Source of the DNA: CBDDRG01 sp051306415
Lineage (GTDB): Bacteria; Pseudomonadota; Gammaproteobacteria; Pseudomonadales; Porticoccaceae
Assembly (NCBI GenBank): GCA_051306415.1
Contig: JBPPNE010000068.1
Coordinates: 1 to 18,928, forward strand
Direction of reading: 5' to 3'
DNA: 18,928 bases
The translations under genes and the position numbers were made by a program. Below are positions 1 through 9,227 of the stretch, in pieces. Within the stretch, counting starts at the first letter, position 1. Each line of letters opens with the position of its first letter. A model generated the notes under the pieces. It was not told the origin of the DNA and did not search any database. It saw only the letters and a list, made by a program, of their open reading frames with translations.

Positions 1-62
1 CAGAAATCATCGGTTACCACCCATGACGCCACACGCTTCTTTGTCAGCTTCTCTGTCGCCAT
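1..62 (-). CDS. 5' end of an IS5-like transposase gene (partial)
   Basis: Only the first 20 codons are inside the window, and the gene continues off the left edge. The minus-strand ATG at 62-60 follows a very strong ribosome binding site (AGGGAGGTGG, about 4 bases upstream). The product begins MATEKLTKKRVASWVVTDDF. The Trp-Val-Val-Thr-Asp-Asp-Phe pattern resembles the N-terminus of IS5-superfamily (IS1031/ISL2-like) transposases, where 'TDEFWxRVEPLIP' is common. The family call is from memory of such N-termini and rests on 20 residues, so it is tentative. That a gene starts here is well supported by the ribosome binding site. The 5' leader is AT-rich and ends about 5 bases before the mrr-like stop codon, as expected for an IS end. 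Confidence 0.5.
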   Translation of the reverse strand, partial: MATEKLTKKRVASWVVTDDF

Positions 63-128
63 CACCACCTCCCTCGCCGCGTTAGTGGCGGCTCGGGAAG
101 GCATTATATATTATTTACGGATAAGTTC
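1..128 (-). mobile_element. End of an IS5-family-like insertion sequence (partial)
   Basis: This covers the transposase start at 62 and its leader. Read on the minus strand, the outer end would be GAACTTATCCGTAAATAAT, close to position 128. It is flanked by TTA (129-131), which would fit the 3-bp TNA target duplications of IS1031/ISL2-type elements. The other terminal repeat and the second copy of the target lie outside the window, so the boundary is inferred from the leader length and sequence, not proven. Confidence 0.35.
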
Positions 129-135
129 TTAGTCG

Positions 136-1044
136 TCAGCCCTCAATGAAATAGTCGCTGTCTATCTTTTTGGTTTCATAGGATGTCACCGGCGCGACAC
201 CGACATTGTAGTCAATCATCAGCTGGGCCAGCCGCTCGCCATCGATGAGTACAATTTTGGAATCGATTTTCGCCACATAGTCTTCAGCCTCACGACTGAA
301 ATCAGACGTGGTAATAAAGATCCCCTTCTTTGCTCGATGCCCTTGCAAAGCACCCGCAAACTTCTGGATTTCAGGGCGGCCAACTCTGGTCTGCCATCGC
401 TTGGCTTGAAGATAGATGACATCAAGGCCAAGACGATCTTCATTGATGATGCCGTCGATCCCTTCGTCACCACTGCGACCGATGGCTTTCCCGGCATCCG
501 TTCGAGAACCGCCATAGCCCATTTTCACCAGAACGTCGATGACGAGGCGCTCGAAAAAAGACGGCGAGCATTCCGTTAGAATTTTCAGCAGCTCAGCGGA
601 GAGATTTTCACGCAGCTCCTGATACGCTGACTCCAGGAGCTCGCCGGGTGTTTGCAGCGTTTCTGTCGGTATCCTTGTTGTGGCTTCTTCTTGTTCCCGG
701 CGTTTCGTCCTGAATTCGACGAACTCGGGGAACTGATCCAGAAACCTCACATTGATTTTTTCGGGCTTGCCGGAAAGAGTGTCCTGACCACGCCGGGTTA
801 TGCGGAAGTACCCACGCCGCGTCGACTCCAACAGAGCCGCCTTGCTCAGATAGGATCTTGCCCAGGCAACGCGATTGTCAAACCGGGGCTGCTGTCCGCT
901 CGGCAGCAGTTCGTTGTTTTCGGCATCGGTAAGCCCGAACTCGCGGGACAGGCTTTCGATAGCGTCGCGCACGGAGTGCTCGATTCCATCCGCTGCGAAG
1001 CGCAGTAACGGGAGCATGATTGACTGATAATCCGGTATCGCCAT
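136..1044 (-). CDS. mrr: Mrr-family type IV restriction endonuclease
   Basis: A 302-residue protein, close to the 304 of Escherichia coli Mrr. It should cut foreign or modified (methylated) DNA in the cytoplasm. Residues about 1-90 match the Mrr N-terminal winged-helix region (MAIPDYQSIMLPLLRFAADG). The C-terminal half is the PD-(D/E)XK-like Mrr catalytic domain: FFERLVIDVLVKMGYGG, then GDEGIDG with Asp197, then the QAK motif at 213-215 in YLQAKRW, then GRPEIQKFAGAL and KKGIFITTSDF. The end, KIDSDYF, also matches Mrr, so the gene is complete. I chose the ATG at 1044 because the frame's earlier ATG (1125) adds 27 unconserved residues, while 1044 has GTGGAGTGG just upstream. It lies 139 bp downstream of the methyltransferase gene on the same strand. 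Its stop is a few bases from an IS end. The domain match is strong; the substrate modification is unknown. Confidence 0.88.
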   Translation of the reverse strand: MAIPDYQSIMLPLLRFAADGIEHSVRDAIESLSREFGLTDAENNELLPSGQQPRFDNRVAWARSYLSKAALLESTRRGYFRITRRGQDTLSGKPEKINVRFLDQFPEFVEFRTKRREQEEATTRIPTETLQTPGELLESAYQELRENLSAELLKILTECSPSFFERLVIDVLVKMGYGGSRTDAGKAIGRSGDEGIDGIINEDRLGLDVIYLQAKRWQTRVGRPEIQKFAGALQGHRAKKGIFITTSDFSREAEDYVAKIDSKIVLIDGERLAQLMIDYNVGVAPVTSYETKKIDSDYFIEG

Positions 1045-1183
1045 GGGTCCACTCCACTTCTGTTCAACCTTTGACGTGTTCCACCAAGTCCGGTCACCGG
1101 CTCCCGCGCAGGCCTGGGTTTTCACCGCAAACGGTTACCCGCTTTAACGGCGGCAGCTTCGCCAAATGATACGGTCAACTGCG

Positions 1184-1777
1184 TCAGCCCGCTTTTTTCT
1201 CCCACTCGTAAACGCGCATCGGCGGAATATTCAAGGGCTCCAGCGTAGCACTTCCCGCGCCCATGTAGGGCTCGCACAGGGTGGCAACCCGATCGCTGAA
1301 CTGATAGGCCACGAAGCGGCCATTGGGCGCCAGCAAGTCGGACACCCGAGCGAGAATGTGCGATCCCATGCTATGGCTCATCGTCGAAAACGGTATGCCG
1401 GAAATCACCACATTGGGCGCACCCAGGCCGTAGCTTGCGAGAATTTCCTCCAGATCACCGGCGCTACCCAGATGGGCGACCAGACGGTCGTCCTGGATTT
1501 TGCTGACCATGGCATGGAGATGTGGATTCAGCTCAACGCTCAGCAGCTTGGCGTGGGGGCACATGGCCGCCAGTATCGCCCGGGTGGTGCCGCCGGTACC
1601 CGGCCCCAGCTCAACGATGGTGTCCGCCACCGCGATGCGGGCCGCGGCCAGCACGCGGCGCTCCAAGAAACGGGAGCTCGGAATGACGGACCCGATCTGA
1701 AATGGATGCTTGATGAATTCCTGGAAAAAAGCGCAGTGATTATTTATTTTGGCGCGCAGCGAGGTTGTGTTTGGCAT
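1184..1777 (-). CDS. Class I SAM-dependent methyltransferase, PmtA-like (phospholipid N-methyltransferase family)
   Basis: A 197-residue Rossmann-fold methyltransferase. Motif I is VELGPGTG (55-62), which binds S-adenosylmethionine. The acidic strand-2 residue is in LSVELNP (Glu82). SGIPF (126-130) sits where PmtA-type enzymes have a catalytic (S/D)GLPF-like loop. The N-terminus, FFQEFIKHPFQIGSVIPSS, is typical of the bacterial family annotated as phospholipid or phosphatidylethanolamine N-methyltransferases. A membrane-lipid substrate is therefore likely but unproven; related proteins include rRNA-methylase-like annotations. The start at 1777 has AGGTGA 1-2 bases before the ATG region and no better upstream choice. 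The gene is divergent from the opp operon across 274 bp and precedes mrr on the same strand. I see no motif typical of DNA methyltransferases, so it is probably not the modification partner of Mrr. Confidence 0.75.
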   Translation of the reverse strand: MPNTTSLRAKINNHCAFFQEFIKHPFQIGSVIPSSRFLERRVLAAARIAVADTIVELGPGTGGTTRAILAAMCPHAKLLSVELNPHLHAMVSKIQDDRLVAHLGSAGDLEEILASYGLGAPNVVISGIPFSTMSHSMGSHILARVSDLLAPNGRFVAYQFSDRVATLCEPYMGAGSATLEPLNIPPMRVYEWEKKAG

Positions 1778-2051
1778 TCACCTGATTCCGGTTGTTAGCC
1801 TCTTCAGGAGGCTCAAAAATCGCGTCATCCTAATGTGGTGCGCGCCAAAAATCCACCCACATCAAACACCTGTGCTTCACGTCACGCCCGGGGGTGACAA
1901 ACAAATTCAGGTTCTACCCGGATCCCACCTTTCCGACCGGGATTGCCATGGGTTACCATCCCGGCGCACATTACCCATAACCCGAACAGCGAGGCCAGTG
2001 CGCGGTCATCGCGCCCCACCTCAAAGACGCGACACCAAACCGACCTGGCTG
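1778..2051. promoter_or_regulatory. Divergent intergenic region between the methyltransferase gene and the opp operon
   Basis: This 274-bp space should hold the promoters of both divergent units. A perfect 6-bp stem, AGCCTC-TTCAG-GAGGCT, lies at 1797-1813, inside the methyltransferase leader. It has no T-tract on its 3' side on either strand, so it is not a classical terminator; it could be a leader hairpin. I could not pick a convincing -35/-10 pair. The open frame that crosses the region (from 1749) is dismissed because it has no family similarity before the lipoprotein signal. Confidence 0.4.
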
Positions 2052-3716
2052 ATGCTGAATACCCAAACCCGCTCAAATTCCCGACGGCAAGGCATCCGCC
2101 CTATTCGTCAAAGCACGCTGTGGCTTTGCGTTTTTTGTCTGGTGTGGATGACGGGTTGTGGCAACGATGAAAACAACGTCACCCGAGGCAATCGGGAGCA
2201 AGTGCTGTACTGGGGCAATGGCACCGAGCCCCAGGAACTGGATCCTCATATCGTCACCGGTATACCTGAGCACCATATCATCACCGCGCTTCTCGAAGGC
2301 CTGGTGCTGAAAGACCCGGCTACCCTGGAGCCGATCCCCGGCGTCGCCGAGGCGTGGGACATCAGCGCCGATGGCAGGGAGTACATTTTTCATCTGCGCG
2401 CCAATGCCCGCTGGTCCAACGGCGATGCGGTCACCGCGCAGGATTTTGCCTGGTCCTGGTGGCGGGCTCTGCAACCGGAACTCGGCAACCAGTACGCCTA
2501 CATGTACTACCCGATCAAGAACGCCGAAGCCTATGCCACCGGCAAGCTCAAGGATTTCAGCCAGGTCGGCGTCGAGACTGTGAATGCACGCACGCTGAAA
2601 GTGACGCTCGCCAATCCGACACCCTATTTTTTACAGTTGTTGGATCACTACAGCCTGTTTCCCGTGCATCGACCGACCATCGAGAAATTCGGCGCGCCCG
2701 GCGAGCGCGGCACGCGCTGGACCCGGGCCGGCAATTTCGTCGGCAACGGACCTTTCGTACTCCAGCAATGGGATCTGAACAAGGTCGTGGTGGTGACAAA
2801 AAACCCGCAATACTGGGATGCGGCCAAGGTGCGGCTCAATGCCATCCGCTTCTACCCGACCGAAAACGTGTCCACTGAAGAGCGGATGTTCCGCGCCGGC
2901 CAACTCCATGTCACCGGCTCTCTGCCCACTGACAAGATTCCAGTCTACAAAACACAATTCTCGCAGCTGCTGCGCCTATCGCCCTATCTGGGCACCTATT
3001 TTTATCGCTTCAACACCCAGGTGCCACATCTGCGCGACAAGCGCGTACGGCAAGCGCTGGCGTTTGCCGTTGATCGCCAAAGCCTGGTCGACAACGTGCT
3101 CAAGGGCGGGCAAAAACCCGCGTATACCTTCACGCCGCCGGACACGCTGGGTTACACGGCGGTCTCTCCATTGCGCTACGATCCCGACCAGGCGCGCGCG
3201 CTGCTTGCCGCCGCCGGCTATCCTGACGGCAAGGGTTTCCCCCCTACCGAAATTCTGTACAACACCAGCGAAGGACATCAAAAGATCGCGGTCGCGCTTC
3301 AGCAGATGTGGAAAACCAACCTCAATATCGAGATCACGCTGAATAATCAGGACTGGAAGGTCTACCTCGACAGCGAAGCTTCCGGCCAATTCCAGATTTC
3401 CCGCACCGGCTGGATCGGCGATTACGTCGACCCCAACACCTTTCTCGACCTCTGGATCACCGGCGGCGGCAACAACCGCACCGGTTGGAGCAACGCGGAA
3501 TACGACCGCCTCGTGCTGCAAGCCGCGCCGGCGGCGGCAACGCGGAACCAGCGTTACGATTTTTTCTACCGCGCCGAGGCTATCCTGCTCGATGAGCTGC
3601 CGCTGATTCCGCTCTACACCTACACCAGCGCCCATCTGGTGGCACCGAGCGTGAAAGGAATGCCCGGCAACCTTCTGGATTATTCGCTCTACAAAACCCT
3701 GTATCTGGAGGAATAA
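2052..3716 (+). CDS. oppA: Oligopeptide ABC transporter substrate-binding lipoprotein (OppA-like)
   Basis: A 554-residue solute-binding protein of the SBP_bac_5 family (E. coli OppA is 543). It captures peptides at the periplasmic face and delivers them to OppB/OppC. The start at 2052 gives a typical lipoprotein signal: an Arg-rich n-region, a hydrophobic stretch STLWLCVFCLVW, and a lipobox WMTGC with Cys36 as the lipidation site. Family hallmarks follow: GTEPQELDPH (57-66), the AWDISADGREYIFHLR and WSNGDAVTAQDFAWSW block (101-136), and the late RHxxRxALxxAVDR-like stretch LRDKRVRQALAFAVDR. No clear Shine-Dalgarno precedes the ATG. A GTG at 1998 is the only in-frame alternative near it and would lengthen the n-region, so the start is moderately sure. 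It is the first gene of a four-gene operon, 6 bp before oppB. The peptide specificity cannot be read from the sequence. Confidence 0.9.
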   Translation: MLNTQTRSNSRRQGIRPIRQSTLWLCVFCLVWMTGCGNDENNVTRGNREQVLYWGNGTEPQELDPHIVTGIPEHHIITALLEGLVLKDPATLEPIPGVAEAWDISADGREYIFHLRANARWSNGDAVTAQDFAWSWWRALQPELGNQYAYMYYPIKNAEAYATGKLKDFSQVGVETVNARTLKVTLANPTPYFLQLLDHYSLFPVHRPTIEKFGAPGERGTRWTRAGNFVGNGPFVLQQWDLNKVVVVTKNPQYWDAAKVRLNAIRFYPTENVSTEERMFRAGQLHVTGSLPTDKIPVYKTQFSQLLRLSPYLGTYFYRFNTQVPHLRDKRVRQALAFAVDRQSLVDNVLKGGQKPAYTFTPPDTLGYTAVSPLRYDPDQARALLAAAGYPDGKGFPPTEILYNTSEGHQKIAVALQQMWKTNLNIEITLNNQDWKVYLDSEASGQFQISRTGWIGDYVDPNTFLDLWITGGGNNRTGWSNAEYDRLVLQAAPAAATRNQRYDFFYRAEAILLDELPLIPLYTYTSAHLVAPSVKGMPGNLLDYSLYKTLYLEE

Positions 3717-3722
3717 CCCAGA

Positions 3723-4661
3723 ATGTGGCGCTTCATCGGTAGCCGCCTGCTGCAAGCCATTCCAGTATTACTGACCGTGATTACCGCCACCTTCTTTCTG
3801 GTGCGGCTGGCGCCGGGCGGGCCGTTCAGCGCCGAGAAGGCGGTGCCAGCGGAGGTGCTGAAGGCACTGGAGGCACGCTATCGGCTCGACGAACCCATGG
3901 CGCTGCAATTCGTGCACTACCTGGGCGATCTCGCCCAGGGCGATTTCGGGCCGTCGTTCCGCTATCCCGGCCGCTCGGTGACCGAACTCATTGTCGCCGG
4001 CTTTCCGGCCACCGCCGAACTCGCCCTCTATGCGCTGTTGATCGCGATTATTCTCGGCACCACGGCCGGCGTGGTCGCCGCGCTGCGCCCTAACACGGCA
4101 CTCGACCACATCCCGATGTCGGCGGCCCTGTTTGGCATTTGTCTGCCGTCGTTTTTGCTCGGTCCGCTGCTGGTGCTGGTGTTCGGCATCTGGTTGGAAT
4201 GGGTACCGGTTTCAGGCTGGGGCAATATCGCGGGCGACAAAATTCTGCCCGCGTTCACACTCGCCGCCGGCATGACCGCCTACATCGCCCGGCTGTCCCG
4301 TGGCGGCATGCTCGAAGTACTGTCGCAGGATTACATCCGCACCGCCCGCGCCAAGGGCCTGCCGGAGTGGGTGGTGGTGCTGAAGCACGGCCTGCGCGGC
4401 GGGGTGATTCCGGTGGTCGCCTTTCTCGGCCCGGCGTTTGCGGGATTGCTGAGCGGCTCCTTCGTCATCGAGACGCTGTTCCAGATTCCCGGCCTCGGGC
4501 GCTTCTATGTGCAGGCGGCGTTCAACCGCGACTACACCATGATCATGGGCACCACGGTGTTTTTCGCGTTTCTGATCATCGGCTTCAACCTGCTGTCGGA
4601 CATCGTCGCGGTGTGGCTGAACCCGCGCTTGCGCGACCAGTACCGGAGTAGCCGCCAGTGA
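3723..4661 (+). CDS. oppB: Peptide ABC transporter permease, OppB-like
   Basis: A 312-residue inner-membrane permease of the BPD_transp_1 (DppB/OppB) family. It has the typical N-terminus MWRFIGSRLLQAIPVLLTVI (first helix) and the LAPGGPF turn. About six hydrophobic segments follow, with the EAA coupling loop at about 200-225 (YIRTARAKGLPEWVVVLKHG), which docks on the ATPase. FQIPGLGRFY near 255-265 is a family signature. The start has GGAGG upstream, overlapping the oppA 3' end. It overlaps oppC by four bases, which suggests translational coupling. With OppC it forms the translocation channel. Confidence 0.92.
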   Translation: MWRFIGSRLLQAIPVLLTVITATFFLVRLAPGGPFSAEKAVPAEVLKALEARYRLDEPMALQFVHYLGDLAQGDFGPSFRYPGRSVTELIVAGFPATAELALYALLIAIILGTTAGVVAALRPNTALDHIPMSAALFGICLPSFLLGPLLVLVFGIWLEWVPVSGWGNIAGDKILPAFTLAAGMTAYIARLSRGGMLEVLSQDYIRTARAKGLPEWVVVLKHGLRGGVIPVVAFLGPAFAGLLSGSFVIETLFQIPGLGRFYVQAAFNRDYTMIMGTTVFFAFLIIGFNLLSDIVAVWLNPRLRDQYRSSRQ

Positions 4662-5562
4662 CCGCGAAGGTTGCCGCGCCAATTCCGAATCCGGCCCCGC
4701 CACCGCCGGAGGATAGCGGCGTGTCCCTGTGGCAGGATGCCTGGCGCCGGCTGCGCCGCAACCGCATGGCGCTCGCGGGCCTCGCGGTATTGCTCAGCTT
4801 GGCGCTCGCCGCGCTGCTGACACCCTGGATTGCGCCCTACAGTTACGAGGGGCAAGACCTCGTGCTCGGCGCCGCGCCGCCGTCGGCCGCGCACTGGCTC
4901 GGCACCGATACCTTGGGCCGGGATCTGCTGACGCGCATCCTGTACGGCAGCCGGGTGTCGCTGATGGTCGGCGTCATCGCCACCGGTGTCGCGCTGGTGA
5001 TCGGCGTGCTCTACGGCACCGTCGCGGGTTTCGCCGGTGGGCGGGTGGACGCGCTGATGATGCGCCTGGTGGACATCCTCTACGCGCTGCCGTTCATGAT
5101 CTTCATCATCCTGCTGATGGTGATTTTCGGCCGCAGCATCCTGCTGCTGTTTCTGGTCATTGGCGCTGTGGAATGGCTGACCTTGGCGCGCATCGTGCGC
5201 GGCCAGGTGCAGACGTTGCGCCAGCAGGAATTCATCGAGGCTGCCATTTCCATTGGCCTGTCGCGCTGGCGCATCATCGTCCGCCACTTGATTCCCAACA
5301 CGCTGGGGCCGGTCATCGTCTACACCACGCTGACGATCCCGAGCGTAATCCTGCTGGAAGCGTTCCTGAGCTTTCTCGGCCTCGGCATCCAGCCGCCGCA
5401 GAGTTCCTGGGGATCGCTGATCGCGGCCGGCGTCGATACCATGGAGGAGTATCCCTGGCTGCTGGTGTTCCCCGGCCTCATCTTGTCGATCACACTGTTC
5501 GCGCTCAATTTTCTCGGCGACGGCCTGCGCGATGCCCTCGACGTGCGCGCCGCGAAGGACTG

Positions 5563-5563
<1 letters not shown>
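4658..5563 (+). CDS. oppC: Peptide ABC transporter permease, OppC-like
   Basis: A 301-residue second permease. The start is GTG at 4658, overlapping the oppB stop (GTGA), with CCGGAGT about 10 bases upstream. After a Pro-rich N-terminal tail (7-17) comes the OppC_N region: RRLRRNRMALAGLAVLL (first helix) and LGTDTLGRDLLTRILYGSRV (81-100), a DppC/OppC hallmark. The EAA loop is at about 190-210 (EFIEAAISIGLSRWRIIVRH), followed by GLGIQPPQSSWG, also typical. Its stop overlaps the ATPase start (TGATG). It should pair with OppB in the inner membrane. Confidence 0.92.
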
Positions 5564-7200
<1,637 letters not shown>

Positions 7201-7374
7201 TCGCGATAGAATCGCCTGCCATTGTGCCCAGCAAGCAGGGAGATGAGGACTATTCGACGTGCGGGTGATCAACAATCCGAAGTGCAAGCGGCACCACTAT
7301 CGACCGCTTGCATAGCCTACGTCCACCTCCAATGCGTCTTACGGCTGAGGTGATACTCAATCAACGACTGCCTA

Positions 7375-7713
7375 TTAGGGAACCTCTGAGCGGTTCGCCT
7401 GATTCCACCCCTGCGCGGCCCCACGCCAGGCGCGATTTTTCGCGGATTGGCGCGCCTTGGGGGTGCCCTTCCCGGCCCTTTGGGGGCTGGGTGCCCCGTG
7501 TCCTTCGGGAGCACCGGGCGAATCTAGCCTGTCATGCCAGCAGACGCCTGCGCACCCGGTAAAGGTTCGTCAGCCCGATCAGCATGAACACCGGGGTGGC
7601 GCTCTTGGCCGCAAACGCCAGCCCGTCAAACGTCGCCTGCTTCATCCCACTGGACCCTCCAATCTCGGTCAGGAAATCGTACACCAACGCCGATTCGTTC
7701 AGAGATTCCTTAG
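7375..7713 (-). mobile_element. Internally deleted IS5-group element (MITE-like) with TTAG target duplication
   Basis: A 331-bp element (7379-7709) bounded by imperfect inverted repeats: GGAACCTCTGAGCG on the left (7379-7392) and, on the minus strand, GGAATCTCTGAACG on the right (7696-7709). The direct repeat TTAG flanks it at 7375-7378 and 7710-7713, which fits the YTAR target preference known for the IS5 group. Only the first about 15 and last about 20 codons of the transposase remain, in one frame (see the 37-codon ORF). The rest is a GC-rich 3' untranslated end (7400-7530) with a small TTCG-loop hairpin (GTGTCC-TTCG-GGAGCAC, about 7498-7515). The element lies just after the stop of the 184-residue membrane protein gene. 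It lacks the catalytic domain and could move only with help from a full-length relative. Confidence 0.72.
7532..7645 (-). pseudogene. Transposase remnant: N-terminus fused to C-terminus by internal deletion (37 codons)
   Basis: The minus-strand ATG at 7645 has GGAGGG about 10 bases upstream, a good ribosome binding site. Residues 1-14 (MKQATFDGLAFAAK) resemble the usual start of IS5-type transposases (MKQxxFxDLAFxxK). Residues 20-37 (FMLIGLTNLYRVRRRLLA) resemble the usual end (LFALANLYLARRRLL). The catalytic core between them is missing, and the reading frame is kept across the joint (around residues 15-19). The product would be a small basic peptide without the DDE residues. It may be a relic with no function; a role as a repressor or DNA-end-binding peptide would be speculation. 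Confidence 0.6.
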
Positions 7714-7720
7714 AGCGCGC

Positions 7721-8275
7721 CTAGGGCGCCCATTCGGTAAATTTTCGATATTTTTGCTGCCACGCGATAACCCATGAGGGCGCAGCTGCACCTTTGCCAG
7801 CGGATTTCAGTTTACCGTGTTGCCCACTGACTCGTTCAAGCACCGGTAATTGACTGGGCTTCAAATCAACAAAGAGGATGTGCTTGCCTTCCTTCAGGGC
7901 ATCCTGGAAGCGGAGAAATTCCCGATTCGGCACCTGAATGCCAAAGAAGCCTCCCTCCCAGGTACAAAAACCGAGGAGGACAATGGCGAGAAAAATAAAA
8001 GGCACCCAGCCGGTTGCCGCGGTGAGGTTGCCAAAATAGGCAAATGCCAGCACCAATAGGGCGGCCAACACGCCAAAGCAAGCACCGCGTAGCCCCCAAT
8101 GAACGACATCGGTTTTCATAAAAGCGTGTACTTCATGGAGTTGATGCAAAGCAACCTCTCTATCGCTCAAACTCAACACATGGATCTGCGGCCTGATAAC
8201 GCCGCAGTTTTCTAGCTCCATCTCAACCGCTTCAAGATCGTCGAGATCATCGTGGACAAAATAATATCGTTCCAT
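7721..8275 (-). CDS. Two-helix membrane protein of unknown function
   Basis: A 184-residue protein. The N-terminal 55 residues are soluble (MERYYFVHDDLDDLEAVEME, then VIRPQIHVLS and a His-rich stretch LHQLHEVHAF). Two hydrophobic segments follow at about 62-81 and 89-107. After them comes a soluble tail with FFGIQVPNREFLRFQDALKEGKHILFVDL. The start 'YFVxDxLDDLExVExELE' and 'PQIHVLS' recall a conserved proteobacterial family that databases often label, with little basis, as an NAD/FAD-using enzyme involved in cell division. I see no nucleotide-binding motif. The start at 8275 has AGAGGTGTGGG upstream. The shape suggests a sensor-like cytoplasmic domain at the inner membrane, but no function is assigned. 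The miniature IS5-like element is inserted 7 bp after its stop. It is divergent from the DUF4124 gene. Confidence 0.72.
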   Translation of the reverse strand: MERYYFVHDDLDDLEAVEMELENCGVIRPQIHVLSLSDREVALHQLHEVHAFMKTDVVHWGLRGACFGVLAALLVLAFAYFGNLTAATGWVPFIFLAIVLLGFCTWEGGFFGIQVPNREFLRFQDALKEGKHILFVDLKPSQLPVLERVSGQHGKLKSAGKGAAAPSWVIAWQQKYRKFTEWAP

Positions 8276-8576
8276 CCCACACCTCTCTATGCATTATTCG
8301 CGCAACGGTTAGAGATTCAGGCAGTGCGAACTACGGTTGCCAGATCAACAAAGGTTTTCGAAACATCATCCTACCGAATCAGCATTGTCCAGCCGGCTAC
8401 CCCAAGCATAGTTCAAAACCAGCAAATTGCACGCACAATCCCCGGCGCCCTGGACTATATCACCGCCGTCGTAAGACCCAACCGCTGGCTCTCGACGCTC
8501 TGGCAATTCCCGGGGATTCTGTATATAACTTTGGACGAATATCCAGAGGGGGAATACCCCGAGACGGAGCCCTGCC
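8276..8576. promoter_or_regulatory. Divergent 301-bp intergenic region
   Basis: This separates the two-helix membrane protein gene (minus) and the DUF4124 gene (plus). A possible -10 box (TATAAC, 8524-8529) lies 48 bp before the DUF4124 start with a poor -35 (TGGCAA, 8501-8506, spacer 17). I found no gene, tRNA or strong hairpin here. The promoter call is weak. Confidence 0.3.
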
Positions 8577-9158
8577 ATGAAGCTTCGAGTTATATTGATG
8601 ATCACCGCGCTCTCGACGGCCCCCGCCGTCGCCGATGTCATCTACAAGTCGGTGGGCGCCGATGGCCATGTCGCCTACGGCGACACACCACTCGCGGGCT
8701 CCGCTCAGGTAGATGTCGTCAACGTTGAGCGTATTGCTACCAATCGAGCCATTGCCGATAGTCAGAAGGAAGGCCAGCAGCGCATTGAGCAAATGGCGGC
8801 AACCACTGAACGATTGCAAAAGGATCGCAAGGATCGCGAGGCGGCCGCGCAAAAATTAGCCGAGGCGCGGCGGATTGACGCGGAGAAACGTACTGCTAAA
8901 GCAGTCGCTGCAGAAGCGGCGTATTACCCTGACAACTATCTTGAACCTTACCCCCATCGAGCTGGGCGGCGCCACAAGTCATCCGAAAAATACCCCTCAG
9001 GCGGGGGCGGATCGAAATACCACGTCGGGCTGTCCCATGGGCTGAGCAACCGTAGCTATCGCGACGAGGACGGCTATTCGCTCCCGCACGGATCGACTTC
9101 CGGCCGACGGCCGGCAAGAAAATCCCCCGCCACATTCCAGGTTCCTTCGAAAAACTGA
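8577..9158 (+). CDS. Exported DUF4124-domain protein
   Basis: A 193-residue protein with a Sec signal peptide (residues 1-19: MKLRVILMITALSTAPAVA, cleavage before Asp20). It then has the DUF4124 pattern: VIYKSVGADGHVAYGDTPLAG, a small beta-rich domain common in gammaproteobacterial envelope proteins. Residues about 60-115 are rich in Glu, Lys, Arg and Ala and probably form a coiled coil (QQRIEQMAATTERLQKDRKD). The tail is Gly, Ser, His and Tyr rich and looks disordered. The location should be periplasmic. The role of DUF4124 is unknown. The ATG has GACGGAG about 8 bases upstream. The IS3 remnant begins about 50 bp after the stop. Confidence 0.8.
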   Translation: MKLRVILMITALSTAPAVADVIYKSVGADGHVAYGDTPLAGSAQVDVVNVERIATNRAIADSQKEGQQRIEQMAATTERLQKDRKDREAAAQKLAEARRIDAEKRTAKAVAAEAAYYPDNYLEPYPHRAGRRHKSSEKYPSGGGGSKYHVGLSHGLSNRSYRDEDGYSLPHGSTSGRRPARKSPATFQVPSKN

Positions 9159-9227
9159 ACCCGGTTTACATCGCAACCTGACTTTACCCCCGGCGGCTGT
9201 CAAGGGTTGTGTCGCGTCCGAGGACAT

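Noticed and set aside
1045..1125. Longer start for the Mrr-like gene
   Set aside because: The 27 extra residues do not match Mrr, and the ATG at 1044 has the better ribosome binding site and gives the family length.
1797..1813. Hairpin AGCCTC-TTCAG-GAGGCT as a terminator
   Set aside because: No T-run on the 3' side on either strand, and it lies in a divergent promoter region.
1749..2051. N-terminal extension of the OppA frame by 101 codons
   Set aside because: The lipoprotein signal begins at 2052; the upstream part has no signal or family match and overlaps the methyltransferase start.
4532..5287. 251-codon minus-strand frame rich in His, Gln and Asp
   Set aside because: An antisense shadow of oppB and oppC caused by GC-rich codon bias; no ribosome binding site and no family.
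4729..5562. Long upstream extension of the fused ATPase frame
   Set aside because: It is the oppC gene read in another frame; Arg, Ala and Pro rich without any domain.
7203..7215. Hairpin GCGAT-AGA-ATCGC after the opp operon as a terminator
   Set aside because: A 5-bp stem with no following T-tract; too weak to call.
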